Assembly (NCBI GenBank): GCA_002690405.1
Contig: NZEI01000108.1
Span: 1 to 14,036, forward strand
Direction: 5' to 3'
Length of the DNA stretch: 14,036 nt
From: Gammaproteobacteria bacterium
GTDB lineage: Bacteria; Pseudomonadota; Gammaproteobacteria; Pseudomonadales; Azotimanducaceae
The notes under the pieces were generated by a model. The model did not search any database and was not told the origin of the DNA. It saw only the letters and a list, made by a program, of their open reading frames with translations. This document shows, piece after piece, positions 13,812-14,036 of the stretch. A program made the position numbers and the translations under genes. Every line of letters starts with the position of its first letter. Positions within the stretch are counted from its first letter, which is position 1.

Positions 13812-14036
13812 CTAATTGTTTGTGGTCGATAGGTTCCGGCGCGCTAACCCACGCACGATTCGGGCATGAAGTTGTGCGTCGAGTGGATAGAACAGAATAA
13901 CCAAAACTGAAAGTGCGCTGGCTGCTGCGGGAATTAAAAATGCCGACGCGCGAATACCTTGCAACGTTGCTGCGGATTGTTCGATGCCGGCGGTATAACC
14001 AATGGCACTTAGCAGTAAGCCGATCATGCCCACTCC
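13812..14036 (-). CDS. GPH-type sugar:cation symporter (MFS), C-terminal fragment
   Basis: Only the last ~75 codons are present; the frame stays open to the right edge. Two membrane segments are visible (MIGLLLSAIGYTAG and AFLIPAAASALSVLVILFY), followed by YPLDAQLHARIVRGLARR. The EQSAATLQGIR linker between the last two helices and the YPL(T/D)xxxHxxI tail are typical of the glycoside-pentoside-hexuronide:cation symporter family (MelB/XylP-like). Such proteins take up sugars or related compounds with Na+ or H+. The substrate and the rest of the transporter cannot be judged from this piece. It reads toward the tRNA unit, 41 bases from the tRNA terminator. Confidence 0.8.
   Translation of the reverse strand, partial: GVGMIGLLLSAIGYTAGIEQSAATLQGIRASAFLIPAAASALSVLVILFYPLDAQLHARIVRGLARRNLSTTNN

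Overview
This window looks like chromosomal DNA of a free-living, probably marine, gammaproteobacterium. The evidence is a tRNA-Glu(UUC) close to the enterobacterial one with an encoded CCA end, a Mip/FkpA-type lipoprotein FKBP, a Prc/Tsp-type protease start, PdxH, a DUF481 outer-membrane protein, and acyl-CoA catabolism genes. The taxon is inferred; there is no rRNA or other decisive marker. I see no transposase, integrase, phage gene, CRISPR array or toxin-antitoxin pair. Most genes belong to recognisable families.

Layout. At 1-248 (minus) is the signal-peptide end of a tail-specific protease that runs off the left edge. A 393-base gene-free region (249-641) with several dyads follows. On the plus strand come an FKBP prolyl isomerase lipoprotein (642-1331), an APH-fold small-molecule kinase (1481-2521), an HAD phosphatase (2533-3186), an MFS exporter-like protein (3281-4504) and PdxH (4562-5206). 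PdxH converges with a six-gene minus-strand cluster read from 11003 down to 5224: LLM-class flavin/F420 oxidoreductase, Nudix hydrolase, crotonase-family enzyme, thiolase, a cysteine-rich lipoprotein of unknown function, and an acyl-CoA dehydrogenase. Gaps are 39-46 bases, or a short overlap, so this is very likely one operon for breakdown of an acyl-CoA whose identity the sequence does not give. Acyl-CoA synthetase and 3-hydroxyacyl-CoA dehydrogenase genes are absent and must lie elsewhere if the pathway is complete.

Divergent from this cluster, a tight plus-strand trio (11065-13508) encodes a single-pass membrane protein, a DUF815 AAA-type ATPase and a DUF481 outer-membrane beta-barrel. Next is a tRNA-Glu unit with a clear sigma-70 promoter (13558-13586) and a textbook intrinsic terminator (13737-13770). 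The right edge holds the C-terminal end of a GPH-type sugar:cation symporter on the minus strand.

No clearly new system is visible. The parts most worth a second look are the trio at 11065-13508, the cysteine-rich lipoprotein inside the acyl-CoA operon, active-site departures in the dehydrogenase, crotonase and APH-like kinase, and a well-placed 17-codon leader reading frame just upstream of the kinase.
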